NCBI GenBank assembly: GCA_947302485.1
Contig: CAMYVO010000011.1
Span: 1-32,241 of the forward strand
Length of the DNA stretch: 32,241 bases
Source: an uncultured Clostridium sp.
GTDB taxonomy: Bacteria; Bacillota; Clostridia; TANB77; CAG-508
Direction: 5' to 3'
Shown: positions 1-7,208 of the stretch, one piece after another
Numbering within the stretch: the stretch's first letter is position 1
Layout: every line of letters starts with the position of its first letter
Notes under the pieces: generated by a model
Database searches by the model: none
The model's input: the letters and a program-made list of their open reading frames with translations, nothing else
What the model was told of the DNA's origin: nothing
Program-made: the position numbers and the translations under genes

Positions 1-380
1 TCTTTTATTTTTATATCATCTGGTCCTATTCCATTCATTGGAGATATTGAACCATGTAAGACATGATAAACTCCTTTGAATTCATGTGTTCTTTCCATTG
101 CAATAATATCTCTAACATCTTCTACTACACAAATTACACTAGAATCTCTTTTAGGATTTGCACATATTATACATGGATTTGTATCTGATATATTATAGCA
201 TTTTGAGCAATACTTTAGGTTCTTTTTTGCATTTACAATAGATGATACAAATTCATTTACTTCCTCTGTTCTTAAATTTAGCATATAAAATGCAAGCCTT
301 GCTGCTGTTTTATGACCAATACTTGGTAACTTTTCAAAACTTTCAATTAGTTTTTCTATTGATGGTGAATAATAACTCAT
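1..380 (-). CDS. recR: recombination protein RecR, N-terminal part (cut by window edge)
   Basis: RecR works with RecO/RecF to load RecA at gaps and stalled forks. The visible 126 codons begin MSYYSPSIEKLIESFEKLP, with the helix-hairpin-helix stretch LPSIGHKTAARLAF. A C4 zinc motif follows (CSKC then CIIC), and then the start of the Toprim domain (VICVVED and HVLHGSISPMNGIGPDDI). Known RecR proteins are about 200 residues, so roughly 70 residues lie beyond base 1. The ATG at 378-380 is preceded by AGGAG at a good distance. It is the last visible gene of the dnaX-ybaB-recR operon, 35 bases after ybaB, an order conserved in Firmicutes. Confidence 0.97.
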   Translation of the reverse strand, partial: MSYYSPSIEKLIESFEKLPSIGHKTAARLAFYMLNLRTEEVNEFVSSIVNAKKNLKYCSKCYNISDTNPCIICANPKRDSSVICVVEDVRDIIAMERTHEFKGVYHVLHGSISPMNGIGPDDIKIK

Positions 381-415
381 TTTTTTCTCCTATTTATTGC
401 GCATTTGCTGCAGTA

Positions 416-760
416 TTACATTAATCCTGGTATATTAAACTTACCCATTTGTGATGCTTGTGCTGAATCTACTTTTCTTAATGCTTCATTGATACATGTT
501 ATTATTAAATCTTGTAACATTTCCACATCTTCAGGATCAACAACTTCTTTTTTTATATTTATTTCTTTAATTTGTTTTGCTCCTGTAACTTTAACAGAAA
601 TTGCTCCTCCTCCGCTAGATGCTTCGAACTCTTTATTTTCAAGCTCTTCTTGTGACTTTTCTAAATCAGCTTGCATTTTTTTGGCTTCTTTCATTATTTT
701 GTTTATATTCATTCCGCCAAATCCTCCCATACCTCCTGGGAATCCACCTCTTTTACTCAT
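416..760 (-). CDS. ybaB: YbaB/EbfC family nucleoid-associated protein
   Basis: Small dimeric DNA-binding protein of the YbaB/EbfC family, normally encoded between dnaX and recR as here. I chose the ATG at 760 (MSKRGGFPGGMGGFGGMN). An AAAGGAAGAG ribosome site sits just before it, and an ATG 27 bases upstream has no such site. The protein is 114 residues: a Gly/Met-rich N-terminus, a charged helix (about residues 20-45, MKEAKKMQADLEKSQEEL), then the family core with AISVKVTGAKQIKEINI and VDPEDVEMLQDLI. The order fits co-expression with recombination and replication functions. The precise role of the family is still debated. Confidence 0.95.
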   Translation of the reverse strand: MSKRGGFPGGMGGFGGMNINKIMKEAKKMQADLEKSQEELENKEFEASSGGGAISVKVTGAKQIKEINIKKEVVDPEDVEMLQDLIITCINEALRKVDSAQASQMGKFNIPGLM

Positions 761-776
761 ATTTATCTCTTCCTTT

Positions 777-2210
777 CTAATCTTCACTAATTTGTATTGG
801 AATATCTAAGTTGTTTGCCAACTCTTCAATACTTAAAGTGCTATTTATAGAATTTTTTACTTCATTTTTATTATCAACATATTTTACCTTCATTGTTGTT
901 CCACATTCCATAGAAATTAATCTTTCAATTTCTTGTTTGTTTTCCGGCTTTTCTAATACTGTTTTTCCAAAAGCTGTAATTCCATTTGGAAAGATAATTT
1001 CTACTATCATATCATTTACTTTATTTGCCTCTGTATTTATTAAATTTGTATATAGTATAATTTTTCCAGAATTCTTTAAGTTATTTACAATTTTACTCCA
1101 TTCTTCTTGCATGTTGTTTGAATGTACAGTATTAGTATTTATTTCTTTCGGACGAGCTATGCTAGATACTACATTTTTTTGTGATGCTTTCGGATTAGCT
1201 ATGTTCGCCCCTATAGATACTTCTTCTTTATTTCCTTCTTGTTTTTTTTCTTCCGGACGAGCTATACTCTTCCCTACGTTAAATGGTGGTTGCTTTATTT
1301 TCTCTTCTAATTTAGTTATTCTATCATTTAACTCCTTTAATCCATCTATATCTGGATTTATACATAATTTAATCATACCTACTTCAAACATAATTCTCTT
1401 TTGTGAAGACCATTTTAAATTATTTTCAAGTATAGATAATTCATATATTACATTTAATAATTTTTCTTTTGATATTTTTTCAGATAAACTCTTTATTTGT
1501 TCTATTTCATTTTTATTATATAACTTTGCTTCTTTAGTTACTTTATATAATAAAATATCATTTACATATTTTATTACTTCCCATAGTAAATTTAAAATAT
1601 CTTTTCCTTCTTGTAGTATATCATTTACTTCTTTCATTAGCATTTCTATATTACTATCTATAATTGCCTTAACTATTTTTTGTATGGAAATTGTTTTTGG
1701 TATACCTATTAATTCTTTTACTTTGCTTTCATCTATTGAAGAAACTCCATCTTGTATACATCTTTCTAATATACTAAGGCTATCTCTCATTGCACCTTCA
1801 GATAAAACTGCAATTATATTCAATGCTTCCTCGCTTATTTCTATATCTGCTTCTTTGCAAACAATCTTCAATCTTTTTATTATATCTTCTTCTGAAATAG
1901 TTTTAAAGTCGAAGCGTTGACATCTTGATAAAATTGTAGGTGGCAACTTTTGTGGTTCTGTTGTTGCTAAAATAAATTTTACGTGCTTTGGTGGTTCTTC
2001 TAATGTTTTTAAAAGTGCATTAAATGCCCCTGTTGATAACATATGAACCTCATCTATAATATATACTCTATATTTTGCAAGAGTTGGTAAAAAGTTAACT
2101 TCTTCTCGTATTGCTCTAACATCTTCTACACTATTATTAGATGCTGCATCCATTTCAACTACATCAGTTAATGAACCGTTCAAGCATTGCCTTACATATT
2201 TGGCATTCAT
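777..2210 (-). CDS. dnaX: DNA polymerase III subunit gamma/tau, main part downstream of a frameshift
   Basis: This frame holds most of DnaX, the clamp-loader ATPase. From NGSLTDVVEMDAASNNSVED onward it matches the family: Walker B VYIIDEVHML, sensor 1 ATTEPQKLPPTILSRCQRF, the lid and collar domains (to about residue 270 here), then a low-complexity linker and a tau-type C-terminal domain. The first residues, MNAKYVRQC, are out-of-frame translation. Real homology starts at LNGSL (about 2183), where the preceding N-terminal fragment leaves off. A +1 shift near 2181-2184 joins the two. The linker carries three copies of an IA(R/N)P(E/K) motif. ybaB follows 16 bases downstream. dnaX is normally essential, so either the shift is a sequence error or it is bypassed. 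Confidence 0.9.
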   Translation of the reverse strand: MNAKYVRQCLNGSLTDVVEMDAASNNSVEDVRAIREEVNFLPTLAKYRVYIIDEVHMLSTGAFNALLKTLEEPPKHVKFILATTEPQKLPPTILSRCQRFDFKTISEEDIIKRLKIVCKEADIEISEEALNIIAVLSEGAMRDSLSILERCIQDGVSSIDESKVKELIGIPKTISIQKIVKAIIDSNIEMLMKEVNDILQEGKDILNLLWEVIKYVNDILLYKVTKEAKLYNKNEIEQIKSLSEKISKEKLLNVIYELSILENNLKWSSQKRIMFEVGMIKLCINPDIDGLKELNDRITKLEEKIKQPPFNVGKSIARPEEKKQEGNKEEVSIGANIANPKASQKNVVSSIARPKEINTNTVHSNNMQEEWSKIVNNLKNSGKIILYTNLINTEANKVNDMIVEIIFPNGITAFGKTVLEKPENKQEIERLISMECGTTMKVKYVDNKNEVKNSINSTLSIEELANNLDIPIQISED

Positions 2211-2430
2211 TACATGGTTCTCCGTCTTTAGGATTTAAGCAATTTATAGCTCTTGCTAAGATTTTTGCGGCTGAAGTTTTACCTGTTCCTCTACCACCAT
2301 TAAATAAGTAAGCATGTCCTACTCTGTTTGCTATTATTTGATTTTTTAAAGTTTTAGTAATATGCTCTTGTCCAACCATTTCTGAAAATGTTTTTGGTCT
2401 GAATTTACGGTATAATGCTGTATAGCTCAA
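2164..2430 (-). CDS. dnaX: DNA polymerase III subunit gamma/tau, N-terminal fragment before a frameshift
   Basis: N-terminal end of DnaX: MSYTALYRKFRPKTFSEMVG matches the usual DnaX start. Walker A is GGRGTGKTS, and the zinc-binding cysteines begin with CNECQIC. I prefer the TTG at 2430, because AAGAGGTG lies six bases before it; the GTG at 2439 is inside that ribosome site. The frame ends in ERFIN and TGA at 2164. The other frame continues with LNGSLTDVVEMD, exactly as expected after CKAM. Skipping one base after ATG CTT (complement of 2181) restores M-L-N-G-S. Unlike the known E. coli programmed site, the shift is in the ATPase domain and lacks an A-rich slippery heptamer. Confidence 0.88.
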   Translation of the reverse strand: MSYTALYRKFRPKTFSEMVGQEHITKTLKNQIIANRVGHAYLFNGGRGTGKTSAAKILARAINCLNPKDGEPCNECQICKAMLERFIN

Positions 2431-2462
2431 ATTTTTCACCTCTTACTTATTTTAGTATTAAA

Positions 2463-2610
2463 AATGGTGTGAGAAAATATCTTGGCTCCTCTACGGAAAG
2501 TATCCTTCACATAAATACACTGCTTATCGCTGCTTCTTTCCAGACCTGACGAGGTTCACAGCTTTTTATTGAATTATACTCTCCGTACAAGAGTCTAGTC
2601 TCATACCATT
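2463..2610 (-). ncRNA. ffs: signal recognition particle RNA (small type)
   Basis: On the minus strand the apical SRP domain is unmistakable: GTCAGGTCTGGAAAGAAGCA with the following GCGATAAGCAG, as in 4.5S/scRNA. The flanks pair over a long rod: TACGGAGAGTAT with ATACTTTCCGTA, and a closing helix AATGGTATGAG with CTCACACCATT. The transcript would be about 145 bases, a single hairpin without room for the 5' Alu domain seen in Bacillus. It sits between tadA and dnaX, the usual Firmicute location, and has its own promoter. Confidence 0.93.
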
Positions 2611-2613
2611 TGT

Positions 2614-2642
2614 ATTATATACTTTTTTAGTTAAGTCTGCAA
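2614..2642 (-). promoter_or_regulatory. promoter of the SRP RNA
   Basis: Minus-strand TTGCAG (2637-2642), 17-base spacer, TATAAT (2614-2619). Transcription would start near 2607, at the closing helix of the SRP RNA. Confidence 0.75.
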
Positions 2643-2682
2643 TACTATTTTTTTATTTAAATGCATGTCTTTTATAATTAAT

Positions 2683-3429
2683 TTATTGTCTTTTAAAAAC
2701 AATATCTGTGCAATCTCTTTTTTCCATATGTGATGCCCCTTCTTGGACAATATCTCCAACAGGCATCTCAAGTGTTATAGTTCCTTTATAACTTTTATCT
2801 GATATTAGATTTATTGTTATATCAAAGGAAATTGTATATTTTACATCATCTATATTTATTCCTGTTTTTGTAAGTAAAGAACCATCATGTACTATTTCAT
2901 CATCTTCGTCTGATACATAATTACTAATATTTTCATTTGTATATCTAAATATAATTGTTGAACCTTGATTTGCTATTTGAAGATTCTTAAGATCTGTTTT
3001 ATCACTGCCTTCAAGCACTATACTATCTTCTACTTTCATGTCTTCTGAATAACTAAATGTTTTATTTTCCTCTGTAGTTGGTCTATATATTGTAATACTA
3101 CCTACCTTAGGTTCTTCTATTATTTTAAAATTATCAAGCACAATACTTTTTATAATCTCAGTTTTTCTATAGTTTTTATTTTTTACTATTTCTAAATAAA
3201 TATCGTTATTTTGCATGATATTCATATCCCATTTGGCTGTAGATTCTTCTTTTTGTACTCCTTCAGCCGTACTAAATACCATTATCTTTGATAGACTAAA
3301 TGGCATATTAGTTTCACCTTCTACTTGATATTTTAATATTAATAATCCTATTATAATTAGTAAAAGTACAACAACAACAGATATTATACTTGTTTTCATT
3401 ATTTTATCTTTTCTACTTTCTAGCTTCAT
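2683..3429 (-). CDS. membrane-anchored protein of unknown function
   Basis: 248 residues, not recognised. After a short basic start (MKLESRKDKIMK) there is one hydrophobic segment at about residues 12-33, followed by an acidic extracytoplasmic domain without cysteines in its first part. This resembles a signal-anchored beta-rich domain, with many alternating stretches such as DVKYTISFDITINLIS and YKGTITLEMPVGDIV. The ATG at 3429 has AGGGGGAAGT before it. It starts 14 bases after tadA on the same strand, so it is probably co-transcribed with tadA, and the SRP RNA promoter lies beyond its stop. Nothing visible indicates an enzyme. Confidence 0.75.
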   Translation of the reverse strand: MKLESRKDKIMKTSIISVVVVLLLIIIGLLILKYQVEGETNMPFSLSKIMVFSTAEGVQKEESTAKWDMNIMQNNDIYLEIVKNKNYRKTEIIKSIVLDNFKIIEEPKVGSITIYRPTTEENKTFSYSEDMKVEDSIVLEGSDKTDLKNLQIANQGSTIIFRYTNENISNYVSDEDDEIVHDGSLLTKTGINIDDVKYTISFDITINLISDKSYKGTITLEMPVGDIVQEGASHMEKRDCTDIVFKRQ

Positions 3430-3443
3430 ACTTCCCCCTATGT

Positions 3444-3905
3444 TTAGGATTTAATTATTCTTAATTCTTTAAAAAAATCTTTTAGTAATTTCTCGCACTC
3501 TTTTCCTAATATTCCTGTTTCTATTTCTAATTTATGATTAAATGCATAATCATTTGATAAATTTAATACTGAACCACATGCACCAGTTTTTAAATCCATA
3601 GCTCCTATATATACTTTTTTAATTCGTGATTGAATTAATGCTCCTGTACACATAGGACAAGGCTCAAGTGTTACATACATTTCGCAGTCCGTTAATCTCC
3701 ACCCATCTAATTTTTTACTTGCTTTTTGTATTGCCATTATTTCTGCATGCTTGATTGCGCTTTTCTTTATTTCTTTTAAATTATGAGCTCTAGCAATTAT
3801 TTTGCCGTCTTTTACTATTACACATCCAACAGGAACTTCTAGTTTTTCGTAGGCTTTTTTTGCTTCATTTAAAGCCTCTTTCATAAATTTTTCTTTTTGA
3901 TCCAT
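3444..3905 (-). CDS. tadA: tRNA-specific adenosine deaminase TadA
   Basis: TadA converts the wobble adenosine of tRNA-Arg(ACG) to inosine. The 153-residue protein is full length for the family. It carries the zinc deaminase signature: H53-A-E55 (KHAEIMA) supplies one zinc ligand and the catalytic glutamate, and PCPMC supplies C83 and C86. The N-terminal MKEALNEAKKAYEKLEVPVG is typical. Its substrate, tRNA-Arg(ACG), is encoded in this window at 18129-18205. The start has AAGGAAA upstream. The tadA - SRP RNA - dnaX order is conserved in Bacillus-type genomes. Confidence 0.96.
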   Translation of the reverse strand: MDQKEKFMKEALNEAKKAYEKLEVPVGCVIVKDGKIIARAHNLKEIKKSAIKHAEIMAIQKASKKLDGWRLTDCEMYVTLEPCPMCTGALIQSRIKKVYIGAMDLKTGACGSVLNLSNDYAFNHKLEIETGILGKECEKLLKDFFKELRIIKS

Positions 3906-4011
3906 AAATTTTCCTTTAAATACAATTATTCACTTTTTATTATTCTTTATTAACTATTAACTACAGTGTATTAACATTACACATTTGATATGTGTCCAAG
4001 CGTACTAACGG

Positions 4012-4092
4012 GGCCTCGTCCCAAAAAGGTTAACTGGACCTTTTTGCCTTTGCTATGCTTTTGGTACGTCTTTTTTGAGTCCGCATTCAAGG
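4012..4092. repeat. dispersed repeat, left block, copy A
   Basis: About 80 bases related to 6151-6232. Shared stretches in the same order include CTGGACC, TTTTTGCCTT, ACGTC and GAGTCCGCATT. The centre is an inverted repeat with AAAAAGGT and ACCTTTTT arms, partly decayed compared with copy B. Not recognised as a known RNA family. It lies in the gene-free stretch between tadA and the operon at 4277-5906. Confidence 0.7.
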
Positions 4093-4111
4093 TGTATTCC
4101 TCTGTAGTACC

Positions 4112-4173
4112 TTTGGCGTTGTTATCTACAACTTACCATTGGCTCTCGTAACGATTGATACAAAATCAATCAA
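4112..4173. repeat. dispersed repeat, right block, copy A
   Basis: About 60 bases that match 16184-16256. Shared pieces are TACAACT, TTGGCTCTC, ACGATTGATA and AAAATCAATCAA. It ends with a small hairpin, GATTGAT / ATCAATC. Here it directly follows the left block; elsewhere in the window the blocks occur separately. Confidence 0.6.
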
Positions 4174-4236
4174 TTTATTATAGTATATCATATTATTAAA
4201 AAAATTCAAATATAGCATAATTTATTTTTTACATAA

Positions 4237-4268
4237 AAAGAAGTATAATTATAAAATTATACTTCTTT
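4237..4268 (-). terminator. terminator of the 4277-5906 operon
   Basis: Perfect 14-base arms (AAAGAAGTATAATT and its complement) around a 4-base loop. A T-run follows on the minus strand, just past the stop codon at 4277. Confidence 0.85.
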
Positions 4269-4276
4269 AATATTTA

Positions 4277-4732
4277 CTAATTCCTTTTTAAAAAAATCTT
4301 TATCTTTTTTAGAATTTTTTTCCACAATTTTTCTTCATATTGTATCAATTGTGTATTATTAACATTTTCTTTTTCTGTAAGATTTTTATTGCTTTTTAAT
4401 TTTTGAAATATATCATTATAATTAAACTGTTTTTGTAATTCTTTCTGAATTCTTATTTCATTATTTATCAATATTTTTGCTAAAATTTCTTTTTGTTTAT
4501 CATTTGCAAAATAATCTCTGAATATTTTTATTATTAGACTATATGCTTCTTTTGATATATTTTGTTCACTTAGTTGTTTTTTGGAATCAAATTCATATAT
4601 ATAATTTTCATCTTTATTTTCTTTATAAAATTCTATTTCTGTTTTAGGTATCTTTTTATATTCTTCAATAGGTAAATATTTTAATATTTCTAAAACCTCT
4701 GTATACGCTTTTGCATATCCATCAATCATCAT
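4277..4732 (-). CDS. protein of unknown function, second gene of a coupled pair
   Basis: 151 residues, not recognised. It is helical and highly charged: MMIDGYAKAYTEVLEILKYL at the start, YSLIIKIFRDYFANDKQKE near the middle, and a lysine-rich tail ending WKKILKKIKIFLKRN. There is no signal peptide or membrane segment. Its start overlaps the last 11 bases of the preceding gene, so the two are translationally coupled and probably act together. A strong terminator follows the stop codon. Confidence 0.7.
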   Translation of the reverse strand: MMIDGYAKAYTEVLEILKYLPIEEYKKIPKTEIEFYKENKDENYIYEFDSKKQLSEQNISKEAYSLIIKIFRDYFANDKQKEILAKILINNEIRIQKELQKQFNYNDIFQKLKSNKNLTEKENVNNTQLIQYEEKLWKKILKKIKIFLKRN

Positions 4733-5906
4733 CTAAACTTACTCCTTCGTTTGTACTTTTTTCACCTTTTCCTTGTTCTATACCATCTATTCTTCTTAAG
4801 TCTTCAATACTAATATTTTGTTTCATTAAAGCATTCGTCACTAACTCTTTCATTGTAACTTGAGAAGATTTTGTTTTCTGTGTTTCTTTTATTAGTAAAC
4901 CTATATCTATTTTTTTATCTTCCTTATCTGCATTAACAATTTCTTGAGGAGTTGGTAATTTTCCTTCATTTTTTAATTGTTCTAATCCGTTATTATATTC
5001 ATCTAGTATTTCTTTATATCTATCTATACCAATTTTTTCTATTTCATCGCAAAGCTTTTCTATATATGCTGGAGTATCTGGATATGCAATAATATTTATT
5101 CTTAATTTTTTATCTATATCTATTTTAGAAAATAAATATTTAAAAAAAGATTTTTGATAAAATGTACTTACTATATTGAAGTTTCTATATTCATTCTTTA
5201 CACTTTGTAATTTGTCTAATTCATCATTCTGTTGAGTAATAACGTTTCTGTGTAGCACTTGAGCTATATTGTTTTTTCTTGCTATATCAGCTACTGTAGT
5301 TCTCACTTCTTCACTAGTATCAGATTTTTTAAATCCTTTATCTTCTCTTCTTAATGATAATATTTCTGAAGTATATCTTTCACTTTCAGATAATATTTTG
5401 TTTACCGCATCAAATATACTATCATCAGAAATTTGTACACTTAATCCGGTATTTTCTAATTTTTTCTTTTCTTCTGGAGATAATTGTTCATATTTTTCTT
5501 TATTTATCCAAATAATAGCATTATTAGATAATTTAACAGTCCCTTTTATAGCAGTATCCGTTGGTACTAATGAAATCAATTCTGCTTGTTTCATTTGTTC
5601 TTCTAATCCATCTATTATTGCACATTTCTTGTTAGAAAATGTATTATTCATATCATCTGGAACTAATCCATTTAGTGCCCAAAGGACCATAGAATTATAT
5701 TCGGCTGTATATGGCATGTACTGTTCAATATTATTTCCTTCTGTATTATTCAATTTTCCATATTTTTCTAATAAATAATTCATTTGATAATAAAATTCCG
5801 TGCCATGGTCTTTTGTTAAATGATTATCTTCACTTAAAGGTTTTACTATTCCTTCAAGTGGTATTACATCTGTTGCTCTAACTAATGCAATATTTTTTAT
5901 ATCCAT
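4722..5906 (-). CDS. protein of unknown function, first gene of a coupled pair
   Basis: 394 residues, no family recognised. The N-terminal part (MDIKNIALVRATDVIPLEGI) looks like a compact globular domain of about 150 residues. A long charged helical region follows (about residues 160-345), then an acidic tail ending GVSLDDD. No signal peptide, membrane segment or enzyme motif is visible. The ATG at 5906 has AAGAAGGGA before it. It heads a two-gene transcription unit with an 11-base overlap to the next gene. A cytoplasmic two-protein module is the most that can be inferred. Confidence 0.75.
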   Translation of the reverse strand: MDIKNIALVRATDVIPLEGIVKPLSEDNHLTKDHGTEFYYQMNYLLEKYGKLNNTEGNNIEQYMPYTAEYNSMVLWALNGLVPDDMNNTFSNKKCAIIDGLEEQMKQAELISLVPTDTAIKGTVKLSNNAIIWINKEKYEQLSPEEKKKLENTGLSVQISDDSIFDAVNKILSESERYTSEILSLRREDKGFKKSDTSEEVRTTVADIARKNNIAQVLHRNVITQQNDELDKLQSVKNEYRNFNIVSTFYQKSFFKYLFSKIDIDKKLRINIIAYPDTPAYIEKLCDEIEKIGIDRYKEILDEYNNGLEQLKNEGKLPTPQEIVNADKEDKKIDIGLLIKETQKTKSSQVTMKELVTNALMKQNISIEDLRRIDGIEQGKGEKSTNEGVSLDDD

Positions 5907-6126
5907 ATATAATTTTCCCTTCTTTCATATAATAAACTAATATATGTCCTATTATAATTATTAAAATTTGCAATATCTACTTCAAACACTCTTATATAAT
6001 TTGATCTATTATCTATAATTTAATAGACTTATTAAATTGCATAAAAGGATAAAAATAACGCCAAGTTGTCTATATGATAATTAGTATTATTTTAAATCTG
6101 TCTGTTAATTCGAACAGATTCCTTTA
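5907..6126. other. AT-rich gene-free stretch
   Basis: No open frame with a ribosome site was found on either strand. It contains an imperfect hairpin (AATCTGT...AACAGATT, about 6098-6120) that could end minus-strand transcription from the tRNA-Arg(CCT). It presumably also holds the promoter of the 5906 gene, for which I see no convincing -35/-10 pair. Confidence 0.5.
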
Positions 6127-6147
6127 TGGTACGCCCAGGCGGACTCG
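6127..6147 (-). repeat. second copy of the 3' end of tRNA-Arg(CCT)
   Basis: These 21 bases exactly repeat 6248-6268, the 3' end of tRNA-Arg(CCT) including CCA and part of the T arm, in direct orientation 121 bases away. This resembles an attachment-site duplication left by insertion into a tRNA 3' end. The interval is far too short for an integrase element. Confidence 0.8.
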
Positions 6148-6232
6148 CCAAGCCGCGTCCTAAAAATGGTCCACTGGACCATTTTTGCCTTCTCTTCGTT
6201 CATGCACGTCCTTTTCGAGTCCGCATTGAAAG
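6139..6232. repeat. dispersed repeat, left block, copy B
   Basis: Related to 4012-4092. It has an outer inverted repeat (GCGGACTCG at 6139-6147, CGAGTCCGC at 6216-6224) and an inner perfect palindrome with 12-base arms at 6162-6173 and 6175-6186 around one central C, flanked by A5/T5. The inner palindrome could terminate transcription in both directions. The outer arms match part of the tRNA-Arg T arm, so the unit may have arisen from the tRNA end. Confidence 0.7.
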
Positions 6233-6247
6233 AAGCTAGGCTTCGTA

Positions 6248-6323
<76 letters not shown>

Positions 6324-6339
6324 ATATATTAATAACTGT

Positions 6340-6368
6340 AGTATATAACATTTTAGGCTTTTTTTCAA
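6340..6368 (-). promoter_or_regulatory. promoter of tRNA-Arg(CCT)
   Basis: Minus-strand TTGAAA (6363-6368), 17-base spacer, TATACT (6340-6345), about 17 bases before the mature tRNA end. Confidence 0.75.
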
Positions 6369-6376
6369 TAGAAAAG

Positions 6377-6405
6377 TTGCGCTAAATCTAAAATTGTTGT
6401 ATCAT
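6377..6405 (+). promoter_or_regulatory. possible promoter of the TtcA-like gene
   Basis: TTGCGC (6377-6382), 17-base spacer, TATCAT (6400-6405). It overlaps no gene and sits 24 bases before the chosen ATG. The match is moderate. Confidence 0.45.
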
Positions 6406-6428
6406 ATGCATTATAGGAGATGAAGATA

Positions 6429-7130
6429 ATGCAAAAATTATTAAGTCATATGAGAAAAGCTATAGAAGAATATAACATGATTGAAGAAGGAGATAAAATT
6501 GCTGTTGCTCTATCTGGTGGAAAAGATTCCATTACTCTACTTGCTAGTTTAAAAGCCATGCAACGTTTTTATCCAAAAAAATATGATCTTATTGCGATTA
6601 GTGTTCATCCTGGTTTTGAGTTTTTTGATACAAATATTTTAGAATCTGCTTGTAAAAAATTTGATGTTCCACTGTTTATTGAAAAATCATATATAAAAGA
6701 AATTGTTTTTGATATAAGAGAAGAAAAAAATCCTTGTTCTTTATGTGCTAATTTAAGAAGAGGTATTTTAAATACTGCAGCAATTCGTGAAGACTGTAAT
6801 AAAATTGCTTTGGGGCATAATGAAGATGATGTACTAGAAACCTTCTTATTAAATTTATTTTATACTGGTAGTATCCATACTTTTGCACCTGTAAGTTATA
6901 TGGATCGTTCAAAAATGACATTAATAAGACCTTTTATATATACTTCTGAAAAAGAAACCAGAAAATTTATAAAACAAAATAATATTGAAATTATGCCGAA
7001 AGCTTGTCCTATGGATGGATATTCAAAAAGAGAAGATATGAAAAACTTAATTAAAACTATGCAATTAGATATTCCTCATATAAAAGCTAATTTATATGGA
7101 GCTATTAAAAGAAATATTAAAGAATGGTAA
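6429..7130 (+). CDS. TtcA-type tRNA thiolation protein (ATP pyrophosphatase)
   Basis: Belongs to the TtcA/TtuA group of PP-loop enzymes, which activate a tRNA base with ATP and add sulfur using an iron-sulfur cluster. Visible are the PP-loop SGGKDS (residues 29-34), a C-x-x-C pair (C103, C106 in NPCSLCANLRRG), and a third cysteine C193 in KACPMDGYSKR. This is the three-cysteine cluster pattern of TtcA. The ATG at 6429 is chosen over 6420 because AGGAG directly abuts 6420. At 233 residues it is shorter than E. coli TtcA (about 310). Cytidine-32 is the likely target base, but this is inferred. It converges with the downstream phosphomutase gene across a palindromic terminator. Confidence 0.88.
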   Translation: MQKLLSHMRKAIEEYNMIEEGDKIAVALSGGKDSITLLASLKAMQRFYPKKYDLIAISVHPGFEFFDTNILESACKKFDVPLFIEKSYIKEIVFDIREEKNPCSLCANLRRGILNTAAIREDCNKIALGHNEDDVLETFLLNLFYTGSIHTFAPVSYMDRSKMTLIRPFIYTSEKETRKFIKQNNIEIMPKACPMDGYSKREDMKNLIKTMQLDIPHIKANLYGAIKRNIKEW

Positions 7131-7203
7131 AAGGAAAAATAGAATGTTCTTATTTCCAGTTTTTAAAAACTGGAAATAAGAACATTCTATTTTTCGCCTT
7201 TTT
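7127..7203. terminator. bidirectional terminator, perfect 60-base palindrome
   Basis: Bases 7135-7194 form a perfect inverted repeat with 30-base arms and no loop bases. AAAAGG and CCTTTT extend it across a small bulge. It separates two convergent genes, and both orientations end in T-runs. Confidence 0.9.
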
Positions 7204-7208
7204 TTCAC

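Noticed and set aside
811-1920. Long open frame on the plus strand (369 codons) opposite dnaX
   Set aside because: It is the complement of dnaX coding sequence; the product is a low-complexity Phe/Ser/Ile-rich string with no ribosome site.
2164-2210. Programmed -1 frameshift as in E. coli dnaX
   Set aside because: Direction is +1, position is in the ATPase domain instead of after it, and no A-rich slippery heptamer is present.
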